DNA of 64,000 nt from Bradyrhizobium sp. URHD0069 (lineage in GTDB: Bacteria > Pseudomonadota > Alphaproteobacteria > Rhizobiales > Xanthobacteraceae): the NCBI RefSeq assembly GCF_000701345.1, contig NZ_JNIJ01000024.1, positions 1 through 64,000 on the forward strand. Direction: 5' to 3'. The position numbers and the translations under genes were made by a program. Below the pieces are notes generated by a model that ran no database searches, was not told where the DNA came from, and saw only the letters and a list, made by a program, of their open reading frames with translations. This document shows positions 42,580 through 56,089 of this stretch, piece after piece. Each line of letters opens with the position of its first letter. The first letter of the stretch is position 1.

Positions 42580-42665
42580 CAGCCTTCATCGCCGGCGTGC
42601 TTCCGCTTCCGTTTGAGCGCGATGATCGTGGCTTGGTTCGTGGTAATCGAATAGAGATTGCACAT
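42580..42665 (-). pseudogene. SRAP (YedK/HMCES) N-terminal remnant
   Basis: From ATG 42665: MCNLYSITTNQATIIALKRK. The invariant MC start of SRAP proteins (the catalytic Cys2 after Met removal) and CNLYSITTNQ are kept, then the similarity ends. With the C-terminal piece at 42014-42160 it looks like one gene split by the small secreted-protein gene and internal loss. Confidence 0.6.
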
Positions 42666-42676
42666 CGTGTTACCAT

Positions 42677-43809
<1,133 letters not shown>

Positions 43810-43810
<1 letters not shown>

Positions 43811-44889
43811 CAGGTGGACTTATCACGAAACAGCAGACAGGCGTCGCCGTAGGAATAGAACCGGTAGCCGCTTTGGATCGCGTGGGCGTAGGCGTGTTTC
43901 ATGGTGTCGAGACCGCAGAATGCCGAGACCAGCATGAACAGCGTCGAACGCGGCAGGTGAAAATTGCTCAGGAGAATATCGACTGCGCGAAAGCGGTAGC
44001 CCGGCGTAATGAAGATCGCGGTTTCAGCCGTGAACGGCACGATCATGCCATCTTCCGCGGTGGCGCTTTCCAGGAGCCGCAGCGAGGTGGTGCCGACCGC
44101 GACAATGCGACCGCCCTTCGCCTTCGCCGCATTCAGCGCGTTAGCCGTATGGCGGGAGATGCAGCCCCATTCGGCGTGCATCTTGTGCCCCGTCGTGTCA
44201 TCCACCTTGACCGGCAGGAAGGTCCCTGCCCCGACATGCAGCGTGACGCGGTGAATCTCGATACCGCGCTCACGCAAAGCCGTTTCCAGCCCCGAGGTAA
44301 AATGCAATCCTGCAGTCGGCGCCGCGACCGCGCCTTCGTTGGCCGCGAACATGGTCTGGTAGTCGCTGGCATCGCGATCATCGGCGGCGCGCTTGCCGGC
44401 GATGTAGGGCGGTAGCGGCGGGCTGCCGAGATCGGCGATGGCCTGTTCGAGCGCCGGCCCGTGAAATGAAAACGACAGCGTGATCTCGCCGTCCTCGCCC
44501 TTGTGTTCGACTTGCGCATCGAGGTGACCGAGAAGGCATACCTTGCCCTCATTGCCGAAGCGAACCACATCGCCCGGCGACAGCTTTTTGGCAGGCTTGA
44601 CCAGCGCCTGCCAGCGAGAGCCGTCGAGCCGCTTGATCAGTGTCGCCTCGATCTTCGGTTCGGTGTCGCGGCCGATGCGTCGGCCTTTGAGCTGGGCCGC
44701 GATCACTTTGGTGTCGTTCACCACCAGTTGGTCGCCGGGCTCGAGCCATTGCGGAAGATCGGCAATCAGGCGGTCGCGCAAGACGCCGTCGGGCTGCACA
44801 ATCAGCATCCGAGCGGAATCGCGCGGGCTCGCCGGGCGCAGCGCGATGCTGCCGGAGGGGAGTTCGAAATCGAAGAGGTCGGTGCGCAT
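43810..44889 (-). CDS. queA: S-adenosylmethionine:tRNA ribosyltransferase-isomerase
   Basis: A 359-residue enzyme that transfers ribosyl from SAM to preQ1-tRNA to make epoxyqueuosine. ATG 44889 is chosen ([20 protein letters not shown]). Further landmarks are [43 protein letters not shown] and [21 protein letters not shown] (here [20 protein letters not shown]). Upstream of tgt with a one-base stop/start overlap, the usual queA-tgt pair. Confidence 0.92.
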
Positions 44890-44941
44890 GGAAATCGGGA
44901 CTCGATCGTCCTGGCGCGAGCCGGGACTGTGAAGCACGGTC

Positions 44942-45098
44942 CTTCACCTCTCCCGGGGGAGAGGTCGGAGACTGATTGCAGCGAAGACTTCGGGTGAGGG
45001 CGTACGGATCCTGTGGGAACAAGACCCCTCACCCGCTCCCCCAGGCGCGCACGTGCGCCGCCGGGTTCGCGACCTCTCCCCAACGGGGAGAGGTGAAG
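44942..45098. repeat. Dispersed imperfect palindromic repeat (CTTCACCTCTCCC / GGGAGAGGTGAAG)
   Basis: The outer arms are complementary (44942-44954 and 45086-45098), with further nested complementary bits (GCCCTCACCC-type and GCGCACGTGCGC). It lies between queA and the cyclophilin gene, has no coding potential of its own, and looks like a common dispersed repeat of this genome. Confidence 0.65.
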
Positions 45099-45114
45099 AA
45101 ATTCAGCTGCCGGC

Positions 45115-45579
45115 TTAGGCCGCGTCGGCGGCCATGCGTGCCTTGATGATCTTGTCCGGGTCCTGCACCGGCTCACCGCGCTTGATCTTGTCGACGTTCT
45201 CCATGCCCGACGTCACCTTGCCCCAGACCGTGTACTGGTTGTTGAGGAACGATGCGTCATCGAAGCAGATGAAGAACTGGCTGTCGCCGGAATCCGGGCT
45301 GGCGGCGCGCGCCATCGAGGTGGTGCCGCGCACATGCGGCTCCTTGTTGAACTCGGCTTTGAGCTTCTTGCCGGATCCGCCGGTGCCGGTGCCCTCCGGG
45401 CAGCCGGTCTGCGCCATGAAGCCTTCGATCACGCGATGGAACACGATGCCGTCGTAAAATCCCTCGCGCACCAGTTCCTTGATCCGCGCGACGTGGCCGG
45501 GTGCAAGATCGGGCCGCATTTCGATCGTGACCGGTCCCTGCGTGGTTTCAAGGATCAAAGTATTTTCGGTGTCAGCCAT
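45115..45579 (-). CDS. ppiB: Cytoplasmic peptidyl-prolyl cis-trans isomerase (cyclophilin)
   Basis: A 154-residue cyclophilin without signal peptide. FHRVIEGFMAQTGCPEGTGT carries the catalytic Arg and the Phe/Met/Gln set, FFICFDDASFLNNQYTVWGK closes the active site. It catalyses proline isomerisation in the cytoplasm. It overlaps the preceding gene by 24 nt and is close to a second, exported cyclophilin. Confidence 0.9.
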   Translation of the reverse strand: MADTENTLILETTQGPVTIEMRPDLAPGHVARIKELVREGFYDGIVFHRVIEGFMAQTGCPEGTGTGGSGKKLKAEFNKEPHVRGTTSMARAASPDSGDSQFFICFDDASFLNNQYTVWGKVTSGMENVDKIKRGEPVQDPDKIIKARMAADAA

Positions 45580-45995
45580 GCTCTCTTCTCTACAGGTTTG
45601 GGTGGAGGTTTCCGGTTGTGGAACTGGACCGCGAACGGCCGGCCGGCCACGGCACCAGCCATTGCTTCGGTAAATGGCATCGGCGTGCAGCGTTGCAACG
45701 CCTCCATCACGGCGATGCGATACATCAGCCGATCGCTGTCGGTTGCCTGTTCCGATTCGTAGGTGACCTTCGGTTGGCCCAGGATCTCGCCGTTGCGGTT
45801 AAAACTCACGATCACGGTGATGTCGATCCCGGGACGGGCGCGCGACGCCGGCGGCGGCTTCCAGCAGGTGCTCAACCTCACGAATACGTCGCGAATGGTG
45901 TTGACCTGCGCCGGCTCTGCCTGTCCGGCCGACGCGAGCGGGCCGAACAGCAGTACCGCGGAAAACCAACTGAGTGCGTTACGACGCCGCGCCAC
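45555..45995 (-). CDS. Exported protein with TonB-C-like domain
   Basis: A 146-residue protein with an N-terminal signal (ALSWFSAVLLFGPLASAGQA) and a TonB/TolA-like C-terminal pattern (GIDITVIVSFNRNGEILGQP ... YRIAVMEALQRCTPMPFTEA ... RPFAVQFHN). It is set between two cyclophilin genes and overlaps the downstream one, so it belongs to the same transcript. Role unknown; periplasmic location is inferred. Confidence 0.6.
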   Translation of the reverse strand: MARRRNALSWFSAVLLFGPLASAGQAEPAQVNTIRDVFVRLSTCWKPPPASRARPGIDITVIVSFNRNGEILGQPKVTYESEQATDSDRLMYRIAVMEALQRCTPMPFTEAMAGAVAGRPFAVQFHNRKPPPKPVEKRAWLTPKIL

Positions 45996-46001
45996 CGGCG
46001 C

Positions 46002-46565
46002 TCACTTGATGTCGGATGCGACTTGCACCTTCACCATCTTGTCGGGATCGCTTACCTCGCCGCCGCGCGACCCGGGCGGTGCTTTCTTGAGTTTGTCGAC
46101 CACGTCCATGCCCGACACCACCTCACCGATCACGGTGTACTGGCCATTCAGGCTCGGCGCATCGGCGAACATGAAGAAGAACTGTGAGTTCGCGGTATCG
46201 ACGCTGTCGCCGCGCCGCGCCATGCCGACAATGCCGCGCGTGAACGGCACGCTGGAAAATTCAGCCTTCAGGTTGGGATATTTCGAACCGCCGGTGCCGT
46301 TAAAATTCTGGCCGTCGCCGGTCTGCGCCATGAAGCCATCCATCACCCGATGGAACGGCACGTTGTTGTAGTAGCCTTCGCGCGCCAGCTGCTTGATCCG
46401 CTCGGCGTGTTTCGACGCGAGGTCGGTTCGCAACTTGAAGACGATGCGACCCTTGGTGGTGTCGATAACGATCGCGTTCTGCTTGTCGAGATTTGCAGGA
46501 AGCGGCTGGGCGAGAGCTGGGGCCGCGCAAACCAGCGCGACTAGCACGGCTAGAATTCGGATCAT
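46002..46565 (-). CDS. ppiA: Periplasmic peptidyl-prolyl isomerase (cyclophilin)
   Basis: A 187-residue cyclophilin with a signal peptide (MIRILAVLVALVCAAPALAQ). Core: NVPFHRVMDGFMAQTGDGQN and SQFFFMFADAPSLNGQYTVI. It folds periplasmic proteins. First gene of a three-gene run on this strand, after coaD (92 nt upstream with a repeat reading GCAAAACCGGTTCCCACTTT). Confidence 0.88.
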   Translation of the reverse strand: MIRILAVLVALVCAAPALAQPLPANLDKQNAIVIDTTKGRIVFKLRTDLASKHAERIKQLAREGYYNNVPFHRVMDGFMAQTGDGQNFNGTGGSKYPNLKAEFSSVPFTRGIVGMARRGDSVDTANSQFFFMFADAPSLNGQYTVIGEVVSGMDVVDKLKKAPPGSRGGEVSDPDKMVKVQVASDIK

Positions 46566-46657
46566 GAAAACTCCGGATCAAATGAAGGAAAGGTCTTTTG
46601 GTTTGCCGCGTGTCGCAAAACCGGTTCCCACTTTTGCGGCATATGCGGATGTTTTGG

Positions 46658-47155
46658 TTAGGGGGCGAATTTGGCCTTGAGGCTGGCCGCGACGAGCGGT
46701 GGCACGAACGCCGAAACGTCGCCGCCCATGCCGGCGATTTGGCGCACCAGTGTGGCGGTGATCGGGCGGACGGCGGCCGACGCCGGAACGAACACCGTTT
46801 GCACGTCAGGCGCCATGGTTTCGTTCATGCCGGCGATCTGCATCTCGAAATCGAGGTCAGTGCCGTCGCGCAAGCCCCTGACCATGATTGCGGCGCCATG
46901 TTTTTGCGCCGCGGTAACGGTGAGATTGTCATAGGTCGTGCAGTCGAAGGCGCAGCCGGCCTTGGCGGCCACCGGCGCGAACACCGCCCGCGCCATGTCC
47001 AGCCGCTCCTCCGTCGAAAAAAGCGGCTTTTTGCTGGAATGTACCCCGATGGCGATAATCAGCCGGTCGCAGAGGCCCACGGCGCGCCGGACCACGTCCA
47101 GATGGCCGTTGGTGACGGGATCGAATGAGCCGGGATACAGCGCGATGCGGGGCAT
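46658..47155 (-). CDS. coaD: Phosphopantetheine adenylyltransferase
   Basis: A 165-residue enzyme for the fourth step of coenzyme A synthesis. Nucleotidyltransferase motif [17 protein letters not shown] with the TxGH residues (here TNGH), and [20 protein letters not shown] in the middle. Length and termini match the family. It is followed by the cyclophilin genes on the same strand. Confidence 0.93.
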   Translation of the reverse strand: MPRIALYPGSFDPVTNGHLDVVRRAVGLCDRLIIAIGVHSSKKPLFSTEERLDMARAVFAPVAAKAGCAFDCTTYDNLTVTAAQKHGAAIMVRGLRDGTDLDFEMQIAGMNETMAPDVQTVFVPASAAVRPITATLVRQIAGMGGDVSAFVPPLVAASLKAKFAP

Positions 47156-47424
47156 GAACCCCTCTAGCGCGCCCCGAGCGGCCCGGCAAGCCGCGCCGGT
47201 TCCGCAGAACCCGGCGTTTTCCTAGGTCGGCCATAGAAACGCTTTCGGGCTCGCAGCGTCTCCCAAGGCAAGCCGGCCATGTTTCGTCCTTGGCCGGCCA
47301 CGAAACAAAACTCGAGCCGGACGAAACCATTTTGTCAGGGGGCGAAGACATCCGGAAACGGGTGCTGGGTACCAATTAACCAACGAAACGACGGGCCGCA
47401 AAGGCCCAACGACAGGGGACCGTC

Positions 47425-47682
47425 ATGATCAAGGCTCTTTCAGCCATCACCATCGCTGCATTTATCGCCGCTGCCCTTACCGTCCTGCCCGGCTTTGCCC
47501 CGGAGGTTGAAGCGAGCGTTCCGCAAGCCCTCGCCAAGGCCGACCGGCTCGATATCCGCACCGTCGGCCCTGACTGCTCGCAGCAGGCCTGGCCGAATTT
47601 CGAAGCTTCCTGCCTGCGCGTCGCCGGCTCCAAGACCATGATCCGGCAAGCCCGGCTCGTGACCGCCGACCGCACGCCATAA
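47425..47682 (+). CDS. Small secreted hypothetical protein
   Basis: An 85-residue protein with a signal peptide (MIKALSAITIAAFIAAALTV) and a short mature part with two Cys (VGPDCSQQAWPNFEASCLRV). The CSQQxWPxFxxSCLR pattern is common in small rhizobial periplasmic proteins. It stands alone between coaD and gyrA, which run on the other strand. Confidence 0.65.
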   Translation: MIKALSAITIAAFIAAALTVLPGFAPEVEASVPQALAKADRLDIRTVGPDCSQQAWPNFEASCLRVAGSKTMIRQARLVTADRTP

Positions 47683-47721
47683 GCGCGCCGCCGACACAAC
47701 CATTTCCGGATCGGACGAGAA

Positions 47722-47750
47722 CGGAGGCCAGGCGGGCGCCCTAGCCTCCG
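47722..47750. terminator. Hairpin between the small protein gene and gyrA end
   Basis: CGGAGGC (47722-47728) pairs with GCCTCCG (47744-47750) and is followed on the plus strand by TTTCC. It may stop the plus-strand small gene. It overlaps the last codons of gyrA. Confidence 0.4.
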
Positions 47751-50470
47751 TTTCCATTTCCATTGCCGTTTTCGGTGTCCTCGCCGATGTGCTCGACGGA
47801 CACCACATGCTCGTCTTCGGCGGTGTCGAACACGATCACGCCCTGGGTCGAGCGGCCCGCAATCCGGATGCCCTCGACCGGGCAGCGGATCAATTGACCC
47901 TTGTCGGTCACCAGCATGATCTGATCGCTGTCCTCGACCGGGAAGGACGCCACCAGCTTGCCGTTGCGGCTGTTCACGGACATCGCGACGATGCCTTTGC
48001 CGCCGCGCCCCGTCGTCCGGTATTCGAACGACGAGGAGCGTTTGCCGTAGCCGTTTTCGCTGATGGTCAGCACGAATTGCTCGCCGGCGGACATTTCGAC
48101 ATAGCGCTGCTCGCCAAGCTCGATGGCGCCCGACGCTTCCTCGTTGTCGATCCCCGCCTCCTCCTCGACGCCACCACGCCGCACCGCATTGGCGCGACGC
48201 AGATAGGCGGCGCGCTCCTCGGCATCGACATCCAAGTGGCGCAGGATGGTGAGCGAGATCACCTTGTCGTTTTCGGGCAACGCGATGCCGCGCACGCCCA
48301 TTGAGGTGCGGCCCTGGAACACCCGCACGTCGGTGACGGGGAAACGGATGCACTGGCCTCCGGCGGCGGTCAGCAGCACGTCGTCGCGCTCAGTGCATAT
48401 CTGCACGTCGACGATCGCTTCGTCGTCATCAAGCTTCATGGCGATGATGCCGGAACGACGGACATCGACGAAATCAGACAGCTTGTTGCGGCGGACATTG
48501 CCGCCGGTGGTCGCGAACATCACGTCGAGATTGGCCCATGAGGATTCATCCTCGGGCAGCGGCATGATGGTGGTGATGCGCTCGCCCTGCTCCAGCGGCA
48601 GGATGTTGATCAGAGCCTTGCCGCGGGCGTTCGGCGCCGCCACCGGCAGCCGCCAGACCTTCTCCTTGTAGACCTTGCCGCGCGAGGAGAAGAACAGCAC
48701 CGGCGTGTGGGTCGAGGCCACGAACAAGCGGCTGACGAAATCCTCGTCGCGGGTCTGCATTCCCGAACGGCCCTTGCCGCCGCGGCGTTGCGCCCGATAG
48801 GCCGACAGCGGCACCCGCTTGACGTAGCCGGCATGCGAGACCGTCACCACCATGTCCTCGCGCTGGATCAGGTCCTCGTCCTCGACCTCGCCTTCATGCT
48901 CGATGATGACGGTTTTGCGCGGGGTCGCGAATTCCGACTTCACGTCCGCAAGTTCGGTCTTGATGATCGCCTGCACGCGGGCGCGCGAACGCAGGATCTC
49001 GAGGTAGTCGGCGATTTCCACCGCCAGTTTGTCGAGTTCTTCGGAAATCTCATCGCGCCCCAGCGCGGTAAGGCGCTGCAGCCGCAGATCGAGAATCGCC
49101 TTGGCCTGCTCCAATGACAGCCGCGCGGTGCCGTCCTCGGCGAGCCGATGGCGCGGATCGTCGATCAGCGTGATCATCGCCGCCACGTCTTGCGCCGCCC
49201 AGACACGCGACATCAGGGTTTCACGCGCGGTGTTGGGATCGGGCGAGGTCCGGATCACGCGAATGATCTCGTCGATATTCGCCACCGCAATGGCGAGACC
49301 GACCAGGATATGGGCGCGATCGCGGGCCTTGTTGAGCAAAAATTTAGTACGGCGCGTCACCACCTGTTCGCGGAAGGCGATGAACAGCGTCAGCAGATCC
49401 TTCAGGTTCATCACCTGCGGGCGGCCGGCGTCGAGCGCGACCATGTTGGCGCCGAAATTGGTCTGCAGCGGCGTGAACCTGTAGAGCTGGTTCAGCACGA
49501 CCTCAGGGACCGCGTCGCGCTTCAGCTCGACGACGACGCGGAAACCATCGCGGTCGGATTCGTCGCGCAGGTCGGAAATGCCCTCGATCTTCTTCTCGCG
49601 CACCAGTTCGGCGATGCGCTCGACCATGGTGGCCTTGTTCACCTGGTAGGGGATTTCCGAGATGATGATCGCTTCGCGGTCCTTGCGGATGGTGTCGATC
49701 GACAGCTTGCCGCGCATCACGATCGAGCCGCGGCCGAGGTGATAGGCCGAGCGGATGCCCTGGCGTCCGAGGATGATGCCGCCGGTCGGAAAATCCGGTC
49801 CCGGAATGATGTTGATGAGTTCGTCGATGCCAAGCGCGGGATTGTCGATCAGCGCCACGCAGGCGTCGATCACCTCGCCCAGATTGTGCGGGGGGATATT
49901 GGTCGCCATGCCGACAGCGATGCCGCCGGCGCCGTTGACCAGCAGGTTTGGAAACTTCGCCGGCAGAACCGAGGGTTCTTTCTCGGAGCTGTCGTAATTG
50001 GGCTGGAAATCGACGGTGTCCTTGTCGATATCGTCGAGCAGCGACTGCGCGATCTTGGTCAGGCGGGATTCCGTGTACCGCATCGCGGCGGCCATATCGC
50101 CGTCCACCGAGCCGAAATTGCCCTGCCCGTCGATCAGCGGCACGCGCATGGAGAAATCCTGCGCCATGCGGACCAGCGCGTCGTAGACCGACTGGTCGCC
50201 GTGCGGATGGTACTTACCGATGACGTCGCCGACGGTGCGCGCGGACTTGCGGTACTGCTTGTTCCATTCGAACCCGTTCTCATACATCGCGTAGAGAATG
50301 CGGCGATGCACCGGCTTGAGACCGTCGCGCGCATCGGGCAGCGCCCGCGCCACGATCACGCTCATCGCGTAATCGAGGTAGGAGCGCTTCATCTCGTCGA
50401 GGATCGATACGGGACGAATATCGGAGGGCGCCGGCGGCTCTCCGGCCGTCGTATCTTCAGGGTCAGACAA
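47741..50470 (-). CDS. gyrA: DNA gyrase subunit A
   Basis: A 909-residue topoisomerase II subunit. The active-site Tyr132 lies in [11 protein letters not shown]. The quinolone pocket reads [20 protein letters not shown], so the position of E. coli Ser83 is Gln93, with Ser94 and Asp97 following. The C-terminal domain has the GyrA-box QRRGGKG and beta-pinwheel repeats, ending in an acidic/GN-rich tail. Size is normal for alphaproteobacteria. Works with GyrB encoded elsewhere. Confidence 0.95.
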   Translation of the reverse strand: MSDPEDTTAGEPPAPSDIRPVSILDEMKRSYLDYAMSVIVARALPDARDGLKPVHRRILYAMYENGFEWNKQYRKSARTVGDVIGKYHPHGDQSVYDALVRMAQDFSMRVPLIDGQGNFGSVDGDMAAAMRYTESRLTKIAQSLLDDIDKDTVDFQPNYDSSEKEPSVLPAKFPNLLVNGAGGIAVGMATNIPPHNLGEVIDACVALIDNPALGIDELINIIPGPDFPTGGIILGRQGIRSAYHLGRGSIVMRGKLSIDTIRKDREAIIISEIPYQVNKATMVERIAELVREKKIEGISDLRDESDRDGFRVVVELKRDAVPEVVLNQLYRFTPLQTNFGANMVALDAGRPQVMNLKDLLTLFIAFREQVVTRRTKFLLNKARDRAHILVGLAIAVANIDEIIRVIRTSPDPNTARETLMSRVWAAQDVAAMITLIDDPRHRLAEDGTARLSLEQAKAILDLRLQRLTALGRDEISEELDKLAVEIADYLEILRSRARVQAIIKTELADVKSEFATPRKTVIIEHEGEVEDEDLIQREDMVVTVSHAGYVKRVPLSAYRAQRRGGKGRSGMQTRDEDFVSRLFVASTHTPVLFFSSRGKVYKEKVWRLPVAAPNARGKALINILPLEQGERITTIMPLPEDESSWANLDVMFATTGGNVRRNKLSDFVDVRRSGIIAMKLDDDEAIVDVQICTERDDVLLTAAGGQCIRFPVTDVRVFQGRTSMGVRGIALPENDKVISLTILRHLDVDAEERAAYLRRANAVRRGGVEEEAGIDNEEASGAIELGEQRYVEMSAGEQFVLTISENGYGKRSSSFEYRTTGRGGKGIVAMSVNSRNGKLVASFPVEDSDQIMLVTDKGQLIRCPVEGIRIAGRSTQGVIVFDTAEDEHVVSVEHIGEDTENGNGNGNGG

Positions 50471-50808
50471 AGGGGGAATCCAGTCAGTTCTTGTTGAGAA
50501 TCATATAGCGTATCGAGGCCGTTCAAACCACCCCTTAGCGGGTCGGCGCCACCGGTTTTTCCCCTCGTTTTTCCAGAGACTTACGCTGCCTGCGGCGCTC
50601 TTAGCGGCGGCCGCGAAACCGACCCCAAAAGGTCTTCCGCGGGACCCTCCTGCCGGAGGCGAAAATGCCTCGGCCCGGGCAGCATAGCGAGGTTGCTCGT
50701 ACCCCCGCGCGCGGCCGGTCGGCCAACCGGTCGCGCGAAAACGCGCGTCCGATGGCAGGCGCCGCTCCGCCCGGTGAGGCGGCCACTGGATCGCGTTGCT
50801 CGTCGCGC
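50471..50808. other. gyrA-ssb intergenic region, no gene seen
   Basis: High-GC spacer with several complementary stretches (for example GCCTCGGCCCGGGC near 50670) but no supported frame. It must hold the gyrA promoter. Confidence 0.5.
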
Positions 50809-51294
50809 TCAGAACGGAATATCGTCGTCCATGTCGCCGTTGCGGGCCCCGGCCGCGACCGCGCGGCGCGGCGCGCTGGACGGACCGCCGGACCCGAAAT
50901 CGCCACTGGAATCGTCCGATCCGAAATTGCCGCCACCGCCGCTGCGGCCGTCAAGCATGGTCAGCGTCGAGTTGAAGTTCTGCAGCACCACTTCGGTCGA
51001 ATATTTCTCGACGCCGGCCTGATCGGTCCATTTGCGGGTCTGCAACTGACCTTCGATGTAAACCTTGGCGCCCTTCTTCAGATATTGCTCGGCGATCTTG
51101 CACAAGCCTTCGCTGAAAATCACCACGCGATGCCACTCGGTCTTTTCCTTGCGCTCGCCGGTCGCCTTGTCGCGCCAGGTATCGGACGTAGCGATACGCA
51201 GATTGGCGATAGGCCGCCCATCCTGAGTCCGTTTGATTTCCGGATCGGCCCCGAGATTGCCAATCAGGATCACCTTGTTCACGCTTCCCGCCAT
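50809..51294 (-). CDS. ssb: Single-stranded DNA-binding protein
   Basis: A 161-residue protein from ATG 51294 ([20 protein letters not shown]). OB fold at about 1-112 with aromatic DNA contacts ([30 protein letters not shown]). A Gly-rich linker follows, then the acidic tip MDDDIPF that recruits partner proteins. A LexA-type box lies 160 bp upstream. The frame upstream of 51294 is spurious. Confidence 0.95.
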   Translation of the reverse strand: MAGSVNKVILIGNLGADPEIKRTQDGRPIANLRIATSDTWRDKATGERKEKTEWHRVVIFSEGLCKIAEQYLKKGAKVYIEGQLQTRKWTDQAGVEKYSTEVVLQNFNSTLTMLDGRSGGGGNFGSDDSSGDFGSGGPSSAPRRAVAAGARNGDMDDDIPF

Positions 51295-51457
51295 CGCCGT
51301 TCTCCACTCTCGAAAATCACTGATCTGGGCCAGACGCACGGCGCGAGCGCCCGTGTTGTCTTAAGATATCCCTCTCGGGACCGACCCTATACGCTGCCCG
51401 CTCCCCGCAAGCCTGACGATCCCCTGGTTATCCACATATAGCACTCCTTGCCGGAAT

Positions 51458-51472
51458 GTTCCAGTTTTGTTC
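51458..51472. promoter_or_regulatory. LexA (SOS) box GTTC-N7-GTTC upstream of ssb
   Basis: GTTCCAGTTTTGTTC matches the alphaproteobacterial LexA site. It lies between divergent ssb and the outer-membrane protein gene, 164 bp before the ssb start. Confidence 0.6.
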
Positions 51473-51517
51473 CCGTCGGGCAGTTGTGCGTGCAAGCGAC
51501 GCCGGGGCATTTGTTTT

Positions 51518-51559
51518 TGGAACCCCAAAGTTCCATCTTTGGAACCAAAGAGTTCCATC
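51518..51559. promoter_or_regulatory. Two tandem GGAAC-N6-GTTCC palindromes
   Basis: Palindromes start at 51519 and 51541, exactly 22 bp apart, so both lie on the same DNA face. A third GTTCC follows at 51562. They may be operators for the downstream outer-membrane protein gene or for ssb. The spacing (N6) is not that of a LexA box. Confidence 0.55.
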
Positions 51560-51747
51560 GGGTTCCGGAAAAGCCCTAACAAATCACTAAATTGCGGCGG
51601 TTTCACTTCGCTCGCAAGTGTTGCATTTCGGCGACGGCATTTCCGGTTGAATCGGGCTATGTTGCCCCCACGAATTCCATCACGGGGCGTTACGCCTGAA
51701 TTGAAACCCTTCATTCCGCACAGCGAACAAAAGTCGGAGAGATTAAG

Positions 51748-52506
51748 ATGAAGAAGTTTTTATTGGGTACCGTTGGTTTTGTTGCTTTGGGCATGGCGGC
51801 TCCCGCCTCGGCGGCTGATCTGCCTGCTCGTCCAATCACCAAGGCGCCGCCGCCGGTGATTGCTCCGATATACGATTGGACCGGCTTCTACATCGGCGTC
51901 AATGGCGGTTGGGGAAGGAGCCGCAAATGCTGGGAAGACGCGACAGACTCGGCCGGCGTTTTCTTCGGTTTCGAGGGCTGCCATGACGCAGAGGGCGGCA
52001 CGGCCGGTGGTCAGATCGGCTATCGCTGGCAGAACGCCGGATTCGTGGTCGGTGTCGAAGGCCAGGGCAACTGGGCAGACTTCCATGGCTCCAACCAGAG
52101 CTTGGCCTTCGCGAACACCACCAACCAGTCGCGCATTGACTCCTTCGCACTGATCACCGGCCAGGTCGGCTATGCCTGGAACAATGTCCTGCTCTATGTG
52201 AAGGGCGGCGGGGCAGTGACCAATGATCGTCACCGGATTTTTGACACACCCACTGGTGTTCTCCTTGCAAGCAGCGGCGACCAAACCCGCTGGGGCGGCA
52301 CGGTCGGTGTGGGCGTCGAAGTTGGCTTCGCGCAGAACTGGTCGGCTGGCGTCGCATACGATCACTTGTTTATGGGCTCGCAGACCGTCGGCTTCGTCGA
52401 CCCGGCCGGCGTATTCTTCGGAACCGACCGCATCCGCTCGGACGTGGATATCGTCACCGTCCGCGTGAACTATCGCTTTGGTGGCCCGGTCATCGGGCGG
52501 TACTGA
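51748..52506 (+). CDS. Omp25/Omp31-like outer-membrane beta-barrel protein (second copy)
   Basis: A 252-residue paralogue of the protein at 23231. Signal peptide MKKFLLGTVGFVALGMAAPA (cut near ASA-AD). Barrel landmarks: YDWTGFYIGVNGGWGR, GGQIGYRWQNAGFVVGVEGQ, ALITGQVGYAWNNVLLYVKG, and the closing RVNYRFGGPVIGRY. The second copy has a longer first loop with Cys. Start preceded by GGAGAG. Divergent from ssb. Confidence 0.88.
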   Translation: MKKFLLGTVGFVALGMAAPASAADLPARPITKAPPPVIAPIYDWTGFYIGVNGGWGRSRKCWEDATDSAGVFFGFEGCHDAEGGTAGGQIGYRWQNAGFVVGVEGQGNWADFHGSNQSLAFANTTNQSRIDSFALITGQVGYAWNNVLLYVKGGGAVTNDRHRIFDTPTGVLLASSGDQTRWGGTVGVGVEVGFAQNWSAGVAYDHLFMGSQTVGFVDPAGVFFGTDRIRSDVDIVTVRVNYRFGGPVIGRY

Positions 52507-52536
52507 TCTCAGCCTGAACTGAGTATCTCGATTGAG

Positions 52537-52566
52537 AAAAGGCCGGCCTTGCGCCGGCCTTTTTTT
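52537..52566 (+). terminator. Intrinsic terminator after the outer-membrane protein gene
   Basis: AAAAGGCCGGC pairs with GCCGGCCTTTTTTT across a short loop, about 30 bp after the stop. Confidence 0.88.
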
Positions 52567-52655
52567 GCTTGCGCCGGCATTCGATATGCCTCCACTGCAT
52601 TGCACCCCGCAACAAAACGTTGATGGCTCGCAACAGGCACTGGAAATGCGCGCGC

Positions 52656-52670
52656 GTTCTTTCTATGTTC
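52656..52670 (+). promoter_or_regulatory. LexA (SOS) box GTTC-N7-GTTC upstream of uvrA
   Basis: GTTCTTTCTATGTTC fits the alphaproteobacterial LexA consensus exactly and lies 87 bp before ATG 52757. uvrA is a classic SOS gene, which supports the call. Confidence 0.75.
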
Positions 52671-52756
52671 CGAGCTCACCCAATTGGCGTTCGCTCCCCG
52701 GTTTCCGGAAGATGCGCGCCTGAATGCGGCGCAGTCAGCGCGCCTGGAATGCCGAT

Positions 52757-55852
<3,096 letters not shown>

Positions 55853-55980
55853 CCGGGCTTCGAGAAACCTCCGGCAACAGCGCGCAAGGTGGTTAGCGAA
55901 TTGTCTCCGCATCGCTACTTCCTGAACGAGCGAGCGCGGCGCAGCAAAAGTAGTGCTGTAAAGACTGGTCGGCTTCTCTC

Positions 55981-56062
55981 GTAGGGCGGAATAGCGAAGC
56001 GTATTCCGCCTCTTCCATCGCTTGAACATGCCGCGCAATACGCTTCGCTATTGCCGCCCTAC
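55981..56062. repeat. Dispersed palindromic repeat
   Basis: Arms GTAGGGCGGAATAGCGAAGC (55981 on) and its near complement ending at 56062, separated by about 35 bp. It lies between uvrA and the PLP-enzyme gene and is non-coding. Confidence 0.7.
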
Positions 56063-56089
56063 TCACTGCCACTCACCCAAAGCGTGCAG

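Noticed and set aside
49148..50497. 449-residue plus-strand ORF opposite gyrA
   Set aside because: Long antisense frame due to high GC. It is fully covered by gyrA and has no recognisable domain.
51530..51566. Further LexA box formed by GTTCC repeats at 51530-51566
   Set aside because: GTTC spacing is N6 or N18, not N7, so it does not fit the alphaproteobacterial LexA site.
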